Assembly: GCF_029227915.1 (NCBI RefSeq) | Contig: NC_079876.1 | Span: 27,685,828 to 27,749,827, forward strand | Origin: Hydractinia symbiolongicarpus | Taxonomy: Eukaryota; Cnidaria; Hydrozoa; Anthoathecata; Hydractiniidae | Direction of reading: 5' to 3' | Length of the DNA stretch: 64,000 nt | Part shown: positions 42,901 to 53,630 of the stretch, one piece after another | Position numbering within the stretch: the first letter of the stretch is position 1 | Layout: the number at the start of each line of letters is the position of its first letter | Notes under the pieces: generated by a model | The model's database searches: none | The model's input: only the letters and a program-made list of their open reading frames with translations | What the model was told of the DNA's origin: nothing | Position numbers and translations under genes: made by a program

Positions 42901-45110
42901 CCTTGCTAAAGTCTTTTGGAAGGACCCTGGTCTTTCTTATAAAAAATAATTGTATTTTTTTCCTCGCTGAAGGTCATGAAACTCGAAATTTTTCTCAGGT
43001 ATCGATGTGTTTTTTTTCCGTCATGGCTTTTAAATATATTTTTACACTTTTGTGAAGTATTTACAATACAGAAAGAAGCTTACATGATTTATTTCAAAAC
43101 ACCACAACATTATAATTAGCTAGCTATCTAACACACCTCGAATCTCCATGGCTAATGTTCACTATATAACGGAAAGACTTTTAAAGGGATTTTTGCACAA
43201 CGACGATGACATCATTTATTTCAACCTAAGAACTTTGCCATAAAAATTTATTTGTCCTTTTCATTATAATCTTCCATAAAGATGTCTGTAAGTATACAAA
43301 GTATGTCGTACGGTTTTGCATAAGCACGACAAAAATGAACTTCCAGACAATGTAACAAGTGAGCTCTCATTTGTTGTGTATCGTATGACACGGTTTGTGG
43401 ACTGCCTCCAAGAAATTCTTCAACAGAAAATGCTATTACAAACAGACCACAATGCCATTTTCTTTTTTGTAAGGGGGGGGGGGGGGGGTAACATTTGTGA
43501 CTTTATTCCTAACACATGTTTAAAAACATAATTATTGGCTAATTATTTTCAGGAAAACTATTTTTGTTCTAACATTTAGTATTCGTTTTATACATTAATT
43601 GTATAACTTTTTTTCTTCTGAGGTGCTAATAATATAGTTCTAAGAAGGTGTTTCTACATACCGTGACTAAAGTTAGTTTAACACTAACAAGTTTAGGCAT
43701 ATTTATTTTTGTGAGAGTGTATTGTCGCTAAAAATATACCATTTTTTACCATAAAATATACCATATACCAGATGATGGTAAATAATGTATCTTTTTTTAA
43801 CCAATAAACAAATACGGTCATTTATGTCAAAAGTGAACTGTTGCATTTATGAACTTGACAATCATGTGTATTAAGGTGATATGCGCGTCAATATTTATCA
43901 GTGTTGTAAGTTTTCGGTATAGGTGCTGGAATTTCCGGTTGTTCATCATGATGAGTATGTACATTATAAATGCCACAAGTTATCTATGTAACACTATGCC
44001 ATCGTAAAGTTTCGTGGGTGACGATATAAAGGATGCAGACAACACGGAAAATAACTCATGAGCATAAATTTTAAGTTGGTGCAAAAAAGGTCAGCGGTTG
44101 GTAATTCCTTATCAGTAATCATTTTAACAAAGTCTGGCACGTTTTGACAAAACTAAATGGCAACAGTGTCTGCTCTAGCGTTGAATGAAACTAAAAGAAA
44201 GAACTTGACCAATGCATACCTTTCTTTGCTATCTGAATTGCTAGAGATCGCTTTGTTATATGCAGACCAAGCATACTCACTCATAAATTCTGTAATGCCT
44301 TTCTCATTGACACCAGGGTCGCAATCAATAATCTTTGGCACTGCTCCTTTAACCAGTTTCCTGCTTGACTGAAATTACGAGGACCGCGGTCTTGGATATT
44401 AAGTATAAAGCAACGATCATGCCGTTTTAATGTTGTCCCAAAAATTTTCCCATCCTCATCGTTTTTGAAACCAATGCAATTAAACAATCAATAAAAACTG
44501 GGACTGACAAACATTTGGGCACCGTTATTCCTTCTCCTCTAACTGTTATTCTTAACCGTCACGACAACTTGTTTTTACTGCATCAACAAACTCCCACCTT
44601 ATTTCATCATTCCATTCAGCCCATTCCGTTCACAATAATCCTGCAAGCACAACGTGTGAAAATGTTGCACTTCACCACTCTTCTGTCCAAATACAAATTA
44701 GATTCTGTTGACTTCCCAATAATGCCTTCTGGAAATTCATCTAAAACCAATTATATTTATGAAGAAAGTCTCAACAATATGTTCTACATTTTTTATAACT
44801 ATTATTCCGTAAACATACATGAATGCAGAAAAATAAAATGTGTAAATATTTTTATCTCGTACATTTTATTTACTTAAGACAGTATACTTTTGTATTATAC
44901 TAACCTCACAGGGGCATGTTTATTCCGGTACAAAATCAATGTTTTCGTTTACCTCACGCCAATAATTTTTACAATTTTAAATTATCTTGCAATCTTGTAG
45001 AGGATCAACATCTACGACCATTTACTGGTACATTTAACATTAAATTGCCACAAACCAGTTTCCTCATTGATTATAAGACATTATATGTTATTAAATAATC
45101 ATATATAATA
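42901..45110. other. No convincing gene; two anonymous open stretches
   Basis: Minus-strand frames at 44487-44281 and 44341-44153 (KNDEDGKIFGTTLKRHDRC; MPKIIDCDPGVNEKGITEF) look protein-like in composition and overlap in a way that suggests one frameshifted coding fragment, but I do not recognise the family. A homopolymer of about 18 G lies at 43467-43488. Plus-strand frames near 44515-45098 are unsupported. Confidence 0.35.
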
Positions 45111-45114
45111 GTCA

Positions 45115-45215
45115 AGCTTTATCCTTATTGGCTTACCAATGGTAAGCGACGCTCTAACCACTGAGCTATCTTCAATTCAGAAGAGCTGTATTTGAACCAG
45201 CGCACTTAACTGTAA
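45115..45215 (-). repeat. tRNA-like (SINE-type) sequence with B box before A box
   Basis: On the minus strand a B-box-like GGTTCAAATACAGC comes first, followed by TCTTC, then GAAGATAGCTCAGTGGTTAG (a good A box) and an anticodon-like arm GCTTACCATTGGTAAGC. The TCTTC and GAAGA strands could pair as an acceptor stem, giving a circularly permuted tRNA order. A boundary between two tandem tRNA-derived SINE monomers explains this equally well. Confidence 0.5.
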
Positions 45216-45229
45216 CTTTGTAACAGTGG

Positions 45230-47370
45230 TGTAGTCGTCTTTATTGTCTTGTTGTCTATGGTAGTTAATAACTCCAGCGTTGTTTTATGCCGTAAACAAC
45301 TAAAATCCACTGATACTACACACCTTATTATCAGAAAGAAAATTAGCATTATTACTATCTTCATTGCTGATATCATCAACGTAATCGGATTCGTTGTTGG
45401 TCAAATAGACGTCTTGAAATGACGCCAAATGTGGTTAGTTAAAAACACACGAACATGTTCGAAATGCTACAAATTATAAAGAGTGAAAAGTTAAAAAACA
45501 TGCCTGAAGGTTCTTAAACAGGTGTAGGACCAATAACCTAAAAACATTAAAAACTCAAGAAGTATATACAAACCAGAAATTCACCAGTGTTACAATTATA
45601 ATCATATTTGACAACAATATACTTTTTAGCTGATTTAACCCTCTTTCTGAAGATTCCATAGTTAAACAACTCCCCACGAAACTACTGATACAACGATTCA
45701 CTAGAGGAAGTTAAGTTTTCCACTCTCTGTAATATCAACCTGCATACAAGAATCAGAGGCATCTTATTCGTCACCATCACTTTCTTGTACACTCTTCCTG
45801 TGCTTTCTCTTTGAAATCACGCAGAATTTCCTTTTTCTTATGGTGTTTGGCAAATTCTTATTTTAGGTATTTCTACCTTGTCATGAGAATGCAATTCAAA
45901 ACAGCAAAATCACTAATTTACTAGCATTTTCAGAAGCTCTGAAATTACATGCCTATGAATATAAATATTAAATAAAATTTGTTTAAAAAGTCCCAGTTAT
46001 TCAAACGTAGAGCACCGTGTATATGCTGCTAACCTGAAGAATGCTGTTTATTGAAGACGTTGGATATCTTCTACAGCTTGTTAAGAATTTTTAAAGATAC
46101 TTTATCTCCACTCCACAAGAAAGTTTGGTATTGAAGAAGTATAAAAAATCTGAGACTTCAGGGGTAGCTTATGGTGAATTAATGGCAGTTCAAATTACAC
46201 ATTGAATATTGTGGGCGTGGTAGCTAAAATAAGATTTTTTTCCACACAGATATACTACCTTTTTTTACACATTTACCTTCTTTTAAATCCACTACCCTAA
46301 GATGTTGTTGTAATTTGAAGGCGATCATTTACATAGCATATAAAGAAGAGACCATTGCTTTTTTAAACAGATGGTTTCTTATTATTGACAATAATTTTGA
46401 TGCGATTTGGATTTTTAATCTAAATCCTTCTTTATGACCTATCCTTGGTCAGCATCAAGAAATGAAATATATATAAATGTATAATTAGAACATGTACAAA
46501 ATTAACAAAAATTAAATGGTTCCATCAAGAAAAGCCTTAATTAAGTATATATTCCTTTTGGAGCATATATCAACTTCCATTTCATTATAACATTGGTAAG
46601 GAAGAAGGCTGTATAATGATAGATCGTCCTTAAACTTGCAACTCCATCCAGAAATGCCTCCTGCCTCATAGAATCTAGCAATGTGATGCACACTTTCACC
46701 ATCTGGAACTGACAAAAGAGTACAGCAGAATATGGTTTCACTTGATCCATAGGCAGATAAATTCAAGCAGTTATCCTCCATTTTAAAAGTGGTGAATCAG
46801 GCAACAAAACCTCTTGTTTTAGCATGTTTGTCATGATATTTTCCAAAATGATTCCATTATTGCACTTGTTTAAATTATGTATAATATCTCCAACTGTTGG
46901 ATCAACTATTTTGTTTCTAAAATGAACTTATAATGAAAATCAACTATTTTTGTTGGATTGTATCAGGATTTTGATGTTGTGTTTATTAAAAGAAACGGTG
47001 GCTATCTTTTTAATCACCAACAAACTGGTCTAGAACTATTTCAAACTTTAAAATAGATAAGTTTTGTCAGGATGTAATGTTGCGATTACGTGTCTAAAAA
47101 AATAGACGTGTGCACGTACATATGCATGCAAATGTATAAACAACAGACCGCAATGACCAAAGAAATCATGCTAAAAAAAGCAAAATGCTAAAATAATTAA
47201 AACTTACTTCTGACAAGAAATGATTTAAGAAAAATAATATCAGTTTCATTTTTATCTTTTATTTTCTATAGTTAATCTGTAAACTAACGTGTATAACTTA
47301 TTCGCCGTATGTGTCGTAGAGGTTTTCAAAAGCAGAAGGCACTGTTGTTAAAAAATTTAAAAGCAAAGCT
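45230..47370. other. Mostly noncoding
   Basis: AT-rich, no recognisable gene apart from the hypothetical fragment at 46512-46781. Confidence 0.45.
46512..46781 (-). CDS. Hypothetical protein fragment
   Basis: An 89-codon frame starting MEDNCLNLSAYGSS with FCCTLLSVPDGES and HHIARFYEAGGISGW. Composition is protein-like and an upstream frame (LKQEVLLPDSPLL, about 46785-46850) appears to belong to it after a one-base shift. No recognised family; a transposon gene fragment or a lost exon are possible. Confidence 0.3.
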   Translation of the reverse strand: MEDNCLNLSAYGSSETIFCCTLLSVPDGESVHHIARFYEAGGISGWSCKFKDDLSLYSLLPYQCYNEMEVDICSKRNIYLIKAFLDGTI

Positions 47371-47379
47371 GCGGTGTAT

Positions 47380-47580
47380 TTCAGGGTTGGCACCACAATT
47401 TCCTAAGTTGGGGGCTTAGGCATAGTGGGAGATTTTAGTGACAACAATGAGCGAAGCGAGTTGCCGAAACAGCTGGGGTCCAGGAGGTGCTGTAAGCCCC
47501 CTGGTGAGGTCCAGCGACACCCCTACACGCCAACGCATTTTCAGAGTCCTAAAATATATACCTTGCGTCACTGCATAAAA
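47380..47580. repeat. GC-richer dispersed-repeat-like segment
   Basis: Contains GAGCGAAGCGAGTTGCCGAA and AAGCCCCCTGG, phrasing I associate with dispersed repeats in cnidarian genomes. No coding signal. Single copy in the window. Confidence 0.4.
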
Positions 47581-47887
47581 AATGGCATTATTTAGTGAGA
47601 TTGTCTATTGCAGATCGGATTTATAATTTATTCGTTTAGGGATATTCTCTTTATGATAAGTTTTATTTATTTGATGTGTCTTCTGTAATTATTTTAATTT
47701 AACGAGCCGGTAAAAGTAATTATTATAACCGCCGCGCAAAAATAATTAGAAGCAATAAATTACAAACTTTTGGGCACGGTCAACCCGCGTTAATAATTAG
47801 AGGCAAATAAACTAATCCGCTTAAAATAAGAAACAATTTTTTTAAGATTTTCGTAATTTTTTTTTTCAAAATAACTTTTTTACAAAG

Positions 47888-48357
47888 CTATTTCTTCTTG
47901 CTCTTTTTTCCCTTTGTTGCATCTTTGTACTCATTGAGAGCTTTCGCAACAAGGCCTGGTAATTTTGAATGCATCTGTGAATTCGTCGACTTGAATATGT
48001 ACAAGGCTGGGAGTTCCATTCCTCCTTGAGGAAGGTCTTTTGAAAATTTCCTCTCAGTTATTCTCACTAAAAGCTTACTACCATTCTTTATGTAAAAGTA
48101 CGTAATTTTTGACAAGAACTTTGTTACGTGTCCCACAGTTACACCGCTGTTTTTCAACGCCATTGCGTACTTACCTTCGACAACAAGCCATTTAAGTCCG
48201 TTTTGAGGAAGTGTTGGGTCAATTACGTTGCAACCGTCGTTAAAAGTTTCCCTGATGGAAATAGCAGTAGCAGCAAAATCCCCGTACCAACTTGCCAGCA
48301 GATGATTGGGTGGATAAAGGATAGGATATGACGAAAATGATGATCCATTTGCTTGAT
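47888..48357 (-). CDS. HIRAN-like domain protein of the outer element
   Basis: The open frame runs without a stop from about 48357 to TAG at 47888; the first ATG is at 48163. The C-terminal half shows VTVGHVTKFLSKITYF, KLLVRITERKFSKDLPQGG and MELPALYIF, which matches the second half of HIRAN-like domains of cnidarian proteins (VGHVP-x-x-IS, then DLPQGG-x-E-x-P). A lysine-rich tail KGKKSKKK ends it. The first half (LPQNGLKWLVVEGK) is not recognisable and contains a GTAAGT, so the true gene may be spliced or have been cut by the inner element 170 bp upstream. HIRAN domains bind DNA ends in HLTF-type proteins; the role here is unknown. Confidence 0.6.
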
Positions 48358-48572
48358 TTCAGTATCATAATATATTGAAATATATACCGTAAATGCTCGA
48401 TTTAGCGCCCACTCTCGAATAAGCGCCCATCTCGAATAAGCGCCCACCCTAAAAGTTGAATTTTTAAATAAACGCCCCTCTCAAATAAGCGCCCATGGGC
48501 GCTTATTCGAATATAATTTTAGAGCCAAAGGGGGCGCTTATTTGAATATTTAGGAAATAGGAAAAAGACGTT

Positions 48573-49052
48573 TTACTCAAAAATAGCTTTCTTTTTAAAA
48601 TCATTTACAGCGTTAAATTTCATAGCAAAGTGTTCGTATCTATTTTTTCTTTTCAATAGTTCATCATTTAGAATAGTTATCAGTTCTTTACGTGTTGTCA
48701 TAGCACTGTACTTTGCCGGGATGACAAGCCCAACTTCTCTTTTTCTCTTTCCAATCACGGTTGCTGTCACGACGTTATAATGGTCTGCGTTTAGAAATTG
48801 TTTTATGAGTTTTGATAACTCCAATGGAAGATGACCAACAAGCCCATCTACTGTTCCTTCTTTGCCCCATAAATAAACGCCGATTGCATTTTCATCGTAT
48901 TCTGTAGCTTCATTTCTTGTATCAACTGCACATTTCAGTTTTAAGTTTATTTCAGGCGTCCATTTTGACTGGTAAACATGATGACCACGGATAGCAGTTT
49001 CAAAATCCAAAGTGTAAAATATATTGCAGAAAGAAGAGTTTGTTCTTGCCAT
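48573..49052 (-). CDS. HIRAN-like domain protein carried by the inner pogo element
   Basis: Starts MARTNSSF (ATG at 49052-49050) and runs about 160 codons without a lesion. Motifs: DFETAIRGHHVYQSKWTPEI, KLKCAVDTRNEATEYDENAI, VYLWG, GLVGHLPLELSKLIKQFL, VTATVIGKRKREVGLVIPAK. This is the order of HIRAN-like domains (RG-x-HVYQ-x-x-W-P...C...EYDENAIGV...VGH-x-P...G...VP). The tail is basic. An upstream frame (49294-49112) may be a leader or another exon; it has no motif. It is divergent from the transposase with about 320 bp between the ATGs. The ORF is intact while the transposase has a stop, so it may be expressed independently. Antagonism of host repair or protection of DNA ends are guesses. 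Confidence 0.7.
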   Translation of the reverse strand: MARTNSSFCNIFYTLDFETAIRGHHVYQSKWTPEINLKLKCAVDTRNEATEYDENAIGVYLWGKEGTVDGLVGHLPLELSKLIKQFLNADHYNVVTATVIGKRKREVGLVIPAKYSAMTTRKELITILNDELLKRKNRYEHFAMKFNAVNDFKKKAIFE

Positions 49053-49373
49053 AACTTTTATGTTAGCTATCTTTATGACTAGTAGTGAAATATAGTAAAT
49101 TGGCACTTTAATTAGATGTGACTGCAGCTGTGATAACAAGAGAAACAAAAAACACCATTTGGAACAACTATTAAGTTGTCACCTTTGTCTTTTGATCTTT
49201 GTGAACATCGATGAAAACACTCCATCTTATTGGCTTTACACAATGTTAGATAGTTGAGGAGCTTGCAGAAATTGTCTTCTGTGGTGAAGGACATTTAAAA
49301 AAGATCTGCGAAGTGAAATAAAGATAGCTTTGGAAATAAAGAAAATTTTCAAGGTCAAGTGTGGTACGAAAAT

Positions 49374-50831
49374 ATGGCGGATGGAAACGAAACTAACGAA
49401 GTCGCTATTTCTCATAAGGATAAAAAAGTATCTAGTTATAGCTTAAAGTTTAAGCTTGACGCAGTAGCTTACGCCGAACTCAATAGCATAAGTTCAGCAA
49501 GCAGAAAATTCAACGTTGATAGAAAGAGAATAAAAGAATGGTCAAAGTGTAAAGAAGAATTACCATCTTTAAAAAAGAAAGATCACGGTTTAATAAGGAA
49601 ACGATTAGACGGTGCTGGACGCAAACCTCTCGATCAGCAGATGGAAGAAGTGCTTGTTGAATGGATTTACGATAGACGAGATAAAGGACTTCGAGTTTCC
49701 AGAAAACTGATCATGAAAAAAGCCCTTTTTGTGTATAATGAGAAAGCGAAAGAAAGTGATTCAGAAAATAGCATCACATTTGTAGCAAGTACAGGGTGGT
49801 TGCAGAAGTTTATGCTTCGAAATGGGCTATCTCTGAGACGAAAAACTTCTGTCGCTCAAAAAGATCCTTCTAAGTTGATCGATAAACTTGTGTCTTACAT
49901 ACTCCACACTCGACGTTATGCTTCTAAGTATCATTATTCACCTTCAAACATCATAGCAATGGATGAAACACCCGTTTGGTCAGATATGGTATCTGATACA
50001 ACAGTACATAAAAAAGGTGACAAGACTGTTACAATGAAAACTACTGGCCATGAAAAATCACGAGTATCTGTCTGCTTAACAGCAAAAGCGGATGGAACAA
50101 GATTGAAACCGTATATCGTATTTAAAGGCGCAAAACGTGAGTCAAAAACACTAAACGACGAATTCAAAACACGCTGTATAATAGCTTCTTCATCAAATGG
50201 CTGGATGAATACTGAATTGACTCTTGACTATACTAAGAAGGTTGTGGGAAGTTTCTCTTTCGGTAAGCGATTTTTAGCGTGGGACTCCTACGAGTGTCAT
50301 ATGGAAAGTAGTGTTGCAGCATTAAAGTCTTAAAACATTGATCAGGTTATTATTCCCGGAGGATGCACGAAGTACATTCAAGCACCAGATGTGTCATGGA
50401 ATAAACCATTTAAGGCGATGTGTACAGAAAGATACGATCAATGGCTTGCAGATGAGGGAATACACAACGAAACCGTTGATGGCAATCTTAAGGCACCACC
50501 TCGTAAACGTATTGTTGAATGGATTCTAGAATCGTGGTCATCCTTATTAGCTGATACCATTAAACAATCATTTAAGTCATGCGCACTAAATATAAAAGTT
50601 GATGGTTCTGAAGATGACGATATTCATTCTTTCAAAGAATCACAACCTTGTGCAGCAGGCAAAACAATGCTTAAAACACAAATGCAGGTATTACGGGATG
50701 CCGAGGATGAAACAAACCCTTTTTCATCACATAGCGTAACTGATTCCGATGTAGAAGAGGCGGCAAACGAAGTTTTTTTATTGGACGATGACGAAATCGA
50801 AGACGATGATATTGACATAGAGAATATTTAG
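49374..50831 (+). pseudogene. pogo/Tigger-type transposase (one nonsense codon)
   Basis: Starts MADGNETNEV. A psq-type helix-turn-helix (YSLKFKLDAVAYAELNSISS, then ASRKFNVDRKRIKEW) is followed by a CENPB-type domain (STGWLQKFMLRNGLSLRR) and a DDE_1 catalytic domain: Asp1 in AMDETPVWSD, Asp2 in LAWDSYECHM, Asp3 in QAPDVSWNKPFKAM. A TAA at 50331-50333 interrupts the frame between Asp2 and Asp3; the frame is otherwise open to the acidic C-terminus (DDDEIEDDDIDIENI). One substitution is the only visible lesion, so this copy has very recently lost function, or the stop is a polymorphism or error. Confidence 0.9.
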
Positions 50832-51399
50832 TTTTTAAGAACATTAACAACGTTATTTTTAGAGCATGTCTTCTGTTTTATTCTATTATTTTATCACTTA
50901 CTAATACTGTCTTAGTTGCTAAAAAATTTTTGATTTGACACAACTTGAGTTTTTTTTTAAGCGCCCCTCTCGTTTTAGCGCCCCTCTCGAATAAGCGCCC
51001 ACCCCAAAAGTTGAATTTTTAAATAAGCGCCCAGGGCGCTAAATCGAGCATTTACGGTATGTTCATTTAATCTAAGCCACTGCTTGGTTTTTTTAAAAAA
51101 ATACGATCCGTGTTAAATTGGAGGAAAATAAAACACGCCAAATTTTCGACCCGCGTTAATAATTAGAAGCGATAAATTACAAACTTTTGGCCATTTTTGT
51201 CCGTCCGCGTTAATTAGAAGCAGCGTTAAATTAGAATAATTACGGTATTTAATTCGGTATGATTTTTTTTTGTTGCGTGTGTATATCTTATTTTTCTTGT
51301 TTGTTCTGACATACTGTGTGTTATTCACGTGTAAGCCTGAATGGTCATTGTATTCCCTCTTTACCTATTTTCTAAATCCCTAAAACAAGGTTTATCTTG

Positions 51400-51490
51400 T
51401 AAAAAAGCACAATCTTTAGAAGGTATAACTACATAGCATCAACCAACAGTCTTAAAACAAATATCATTACAGCTTGCTGTTTTGTCACGT
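51400..51490 (+). ncRNA. Retroelement RNA module C (diverged copy)
   Basis: AAAAAGCACAATC, TTTAGAAGGTATAACTAC and the terminal CAGC-TT-GCTG hairpin followed by TTTTGTCA. Confidence 0.4.
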
Positions 51491-51597
51491 CATCATTAGT
51501 TCTATTCATACACTGGTAACAAATATTTTTTTAGTTCTTAGAACTTTAATCTAAACCGTCTGTGGAATATTCGCTTGTAAAAGTCGTAGTTTTCAAC

Positions 51598-51822
51598 TTA
51601 ATAATCATTTTCATGGCAGTATTCAATGTAAAGCCTATGCAGTTCCTTGACACTTAGATCTTGCGGCAAAAATTGTGAGTAAGTAGACTTTCTTACATAA
51701 TGGGACTCTACCACCTTAAACGTTTTTATGTGATTGATGATTTTGTGATTACGGTGTCTACCTTTATTGTCTTTTTCAATGATATCTGTTTCTGTCCGTT
51801 TTAAAGAAATAGTCTTTATCAT
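51598..51822 (-). pseudogene. Transposon-associated protein fragment (RGKHxNHK...ESHYxR type)
   Basis: Reads KGRHRNHKIINHIKTFKVVE, SHYVRKSTYSQFLPQDLSVK, ELHRLYIEYC. The pattern (R-G-x-H...I-x-x-F...ESHY-x-R...YL-x-x-x-L) occurs in a family of unclassified transposon-associated proteins in insects and cnidarians, as I recall it. It stops at 51598-51600, and the cysteine-rich part usually found downstream is absent. Confidence 0.4.
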
Positions 51823-51832
51823 TGGACAAAAG

Positions 51833-51930
51833 GGAGAATTGTGCTTCTAAAGGCATTTTCTTTTGAGGAGTATAACCTCTAGTTTGTTTCAAAACACCTA
51901 ACAGGTTAAGTTCATCATCTTTGTAAATTA
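51833..51930 (+). ncRNA. Retroelement RNA module C (copy 6)
   Basis: AAAGGGAGAATTGTGCTTC, hairpin GAGG-AGTATAA-CCTC, AACACCTAACAGGTTAAGTT and CATCTTTGTAAATTATATT. It lacks the middle of the terminal hairpin. Confidence 0.5.
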
Positions 51931-52188
51931 TATTTTTAAAAACATGTTGTAACAGACTCGGATATCGTATTCATCGTAATCAGGATCAACAAAGGTATAT
52001 TCATACCTGTTCTCTCTTGTCCTCCCTTATATTTTTGTTTTGTAGTTGCTTTTGCGGGTTGTTTTCTTCGCAACATTTTCACGCAAGAATTAATGAAATT
52101 CCTTTCTTCTTTAATAATGGAAAACTTCCAATAAACTTCGATATTTAAATTAATAAATTTAGGACTTCTTTTTAGTAATAAAGATCTT

Positions 52189-52473
52189 TCAGCAGTAATA
52201 CATGTTCTTCTGCACTACCTCACTGTTCTCAACTCCAATCCATGCGTACTTGTCATTAGCCGTACTGCAAATGGTTTTGAAGATGGTTTGCAAGGGAGAG
52301 AGTAAACACGTTCTCCCACATTTTTCCGGGCCCGCGATAAAGATGTGTCGGAATTTTCCTCTGCCCTTCGTTAAAAGATTTCGAACACTGGCAGCAAAAA
52401 CTAGGGAGTTGATGCTGTTGTTAAACAACACCTCTTTCCCACATTGGAACCACTGCCAATTGCAGTCGCTCAC
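52189..52473 (-). pseudogene. SF3-helicase-like P-loop fragment
   Basis: Reads WFQCGKEVLFNNSINSLVFA, RNLLTKGRGKFRHIFIAG, then a degenerate Walker A PEKCGRTCLL and YAWIGVENSEV before a stop. The layout resembles the superfamily 3 helicase/Rep-like proteins (parvovirus NS1-type P-loop) found as genomic copies and mobile elements in cnidarians. The Walker A lysine is replaced by arginine and Walker B onward is missing. A possible upstream part (LPLSEKSLSELV, about 52605) is frameshifted. Confidence 0.45.
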
Positions 52474-52619
52474 ACATAGCCGCTCTCCCTCACCTGCGTC
52501 AACAACTCTATTCGGGTCAAAAAATCCCTCTGCAAATCAACTTTCTCACTGTTCATGGTTCACGCATTATCTACTAATTCAGACAAACTTTTCTCTGACA
52601 GCGGAAGTTTGCTAAGTCC

Positions 52620-53625
52620 TTATTGCCTGCTTTTAGTCTCTCATTGGCAATGCTAAATAAAGACTTTGCTGTTTTTATATTATGTGCAATAATAAACTCG
52701 CCTACTTCTAAATGTGTGAACCGTGCAATCTTAGATTTTTTCATTTATGTTTTATTTTTTCATTAATGTTATGTTTATCGGTGTTGTTTGCACCATTTGA
52801 TAGTTTATGTTTTTGGTGATACGACTTTATACAGAGTTTTGTTCTGAGAGAGCCGATATTCTCTAGGTTGGGATGTCCTTCGCTCTTATAAATCTCACGG
52901 TCAGTTTGAATCTGAAAAGTGTAGGACTTGGCTGTGTGACTGCTACACTTGGTTTTTCACGCTCTTCCATCCTGTTAATTTAACACTTATGTGGTAGTGC
53001 TCCCCGCTGTCCTGGTGGACAGTAGTCCACCTTCGCTTGTCTAGGGCCCGAATTAAAATAATTTGCGATGCATCGTCCGAAGCTTTCTCGTGTTGGGAAT
53101 TTTGTTGTTATTCAGTAGGTCCTTCATGCGGCTCTTTCACCTATAGACCTTTGTGTGAAAGCAACCTTGCTGTTTTCGGCCATTTCACGCTCTTAGTGTT
53201 GACGTGTATGTGTTTATACAAGACAATCTAAAATTACGAAAAGGAGCAGTCACAGGCGAAGCCACTATACAGTGCAAGACTACAATCTTAGGTTGTTTTA
53301 TTAAACTAGGGAAAATATGTAATATATTAAATGAGCTATGTTATAAGTAGAAGCTATGTAGACCTTTTATTTAGCTATATCAGAAAAGAATCTCGTGCAC
53401 CTTACTATTAAAATTTTTTTAAACAGAAGTTTTCAGTTGTGGGTTAATAACGTGCCAGACACCAACTTGGTATTTTGAGAACCCCACAGTAAATAGCTGT
53501 GCACGGGTTCTTGCACATAGCAAATTAGTACTTTATTCTTTGGCCCTTGGCCTTTACCACCATGTCTATTCGTTTTGACATACTTTCAATCAAATTATTG
53601 ATTATCTCGATATACATTAAAACGT
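52620..53625. other. No gene recognised
   Basis: Mixed-composition DNA with no motif-bearing frame. Confidence 0.5.
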
Positions 53626-53630
53626 CGCCT

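Larger units (their letters stand above)
48387..51057 (+). mobile_element. Inner pogo-type transposon with transposase and HIRAN-like gene
   Basis: A 2.67-kb element with 24-bp perfect TIRs (CCGTAAATGCTCGATTTAGC...) flanked by TA on both sides (48385-48386, 51058-51059), as for Tc1/mariner/pogo elements. Subterminal regions hold tandem AATAAGCGCCCA-type motifs at both ends. It contains two divergent genes: a minus-strand HIRAN-like ORF next to the left end and a plus-strand pogo transposase. It is inserted in the outer element. Confidence 0.88.
47683..51245 (-). mobile_element. Outer pogo-like element (carries a HIRAN-like ORF; no transposase)
   Basis: Ends CTGTAATTATTTTAATTTAACG (47683-47704) and CGTTAAATTAGAATAATTACGG (51224-51245) are inverted copies with 20 of 22 matches. 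Subterminal repeats (TTAATAATTAGAAGC, AATAAATTACAAACTTTTGG) occur near both ends. TA follows the right end; the left flank reads TT, so the target duplication is imperfect. Once the inner element (48387-51057) is removed, the remaining 0.9 kb holds only the HIRAN-like ORF. Confidence 0.6.

Noticed and set aside
43467-43488. Long G homopolymer as a functional tract
   Set aside because: Isolated poly-G run with no repeat partner; likely slippage or sequencing noise.
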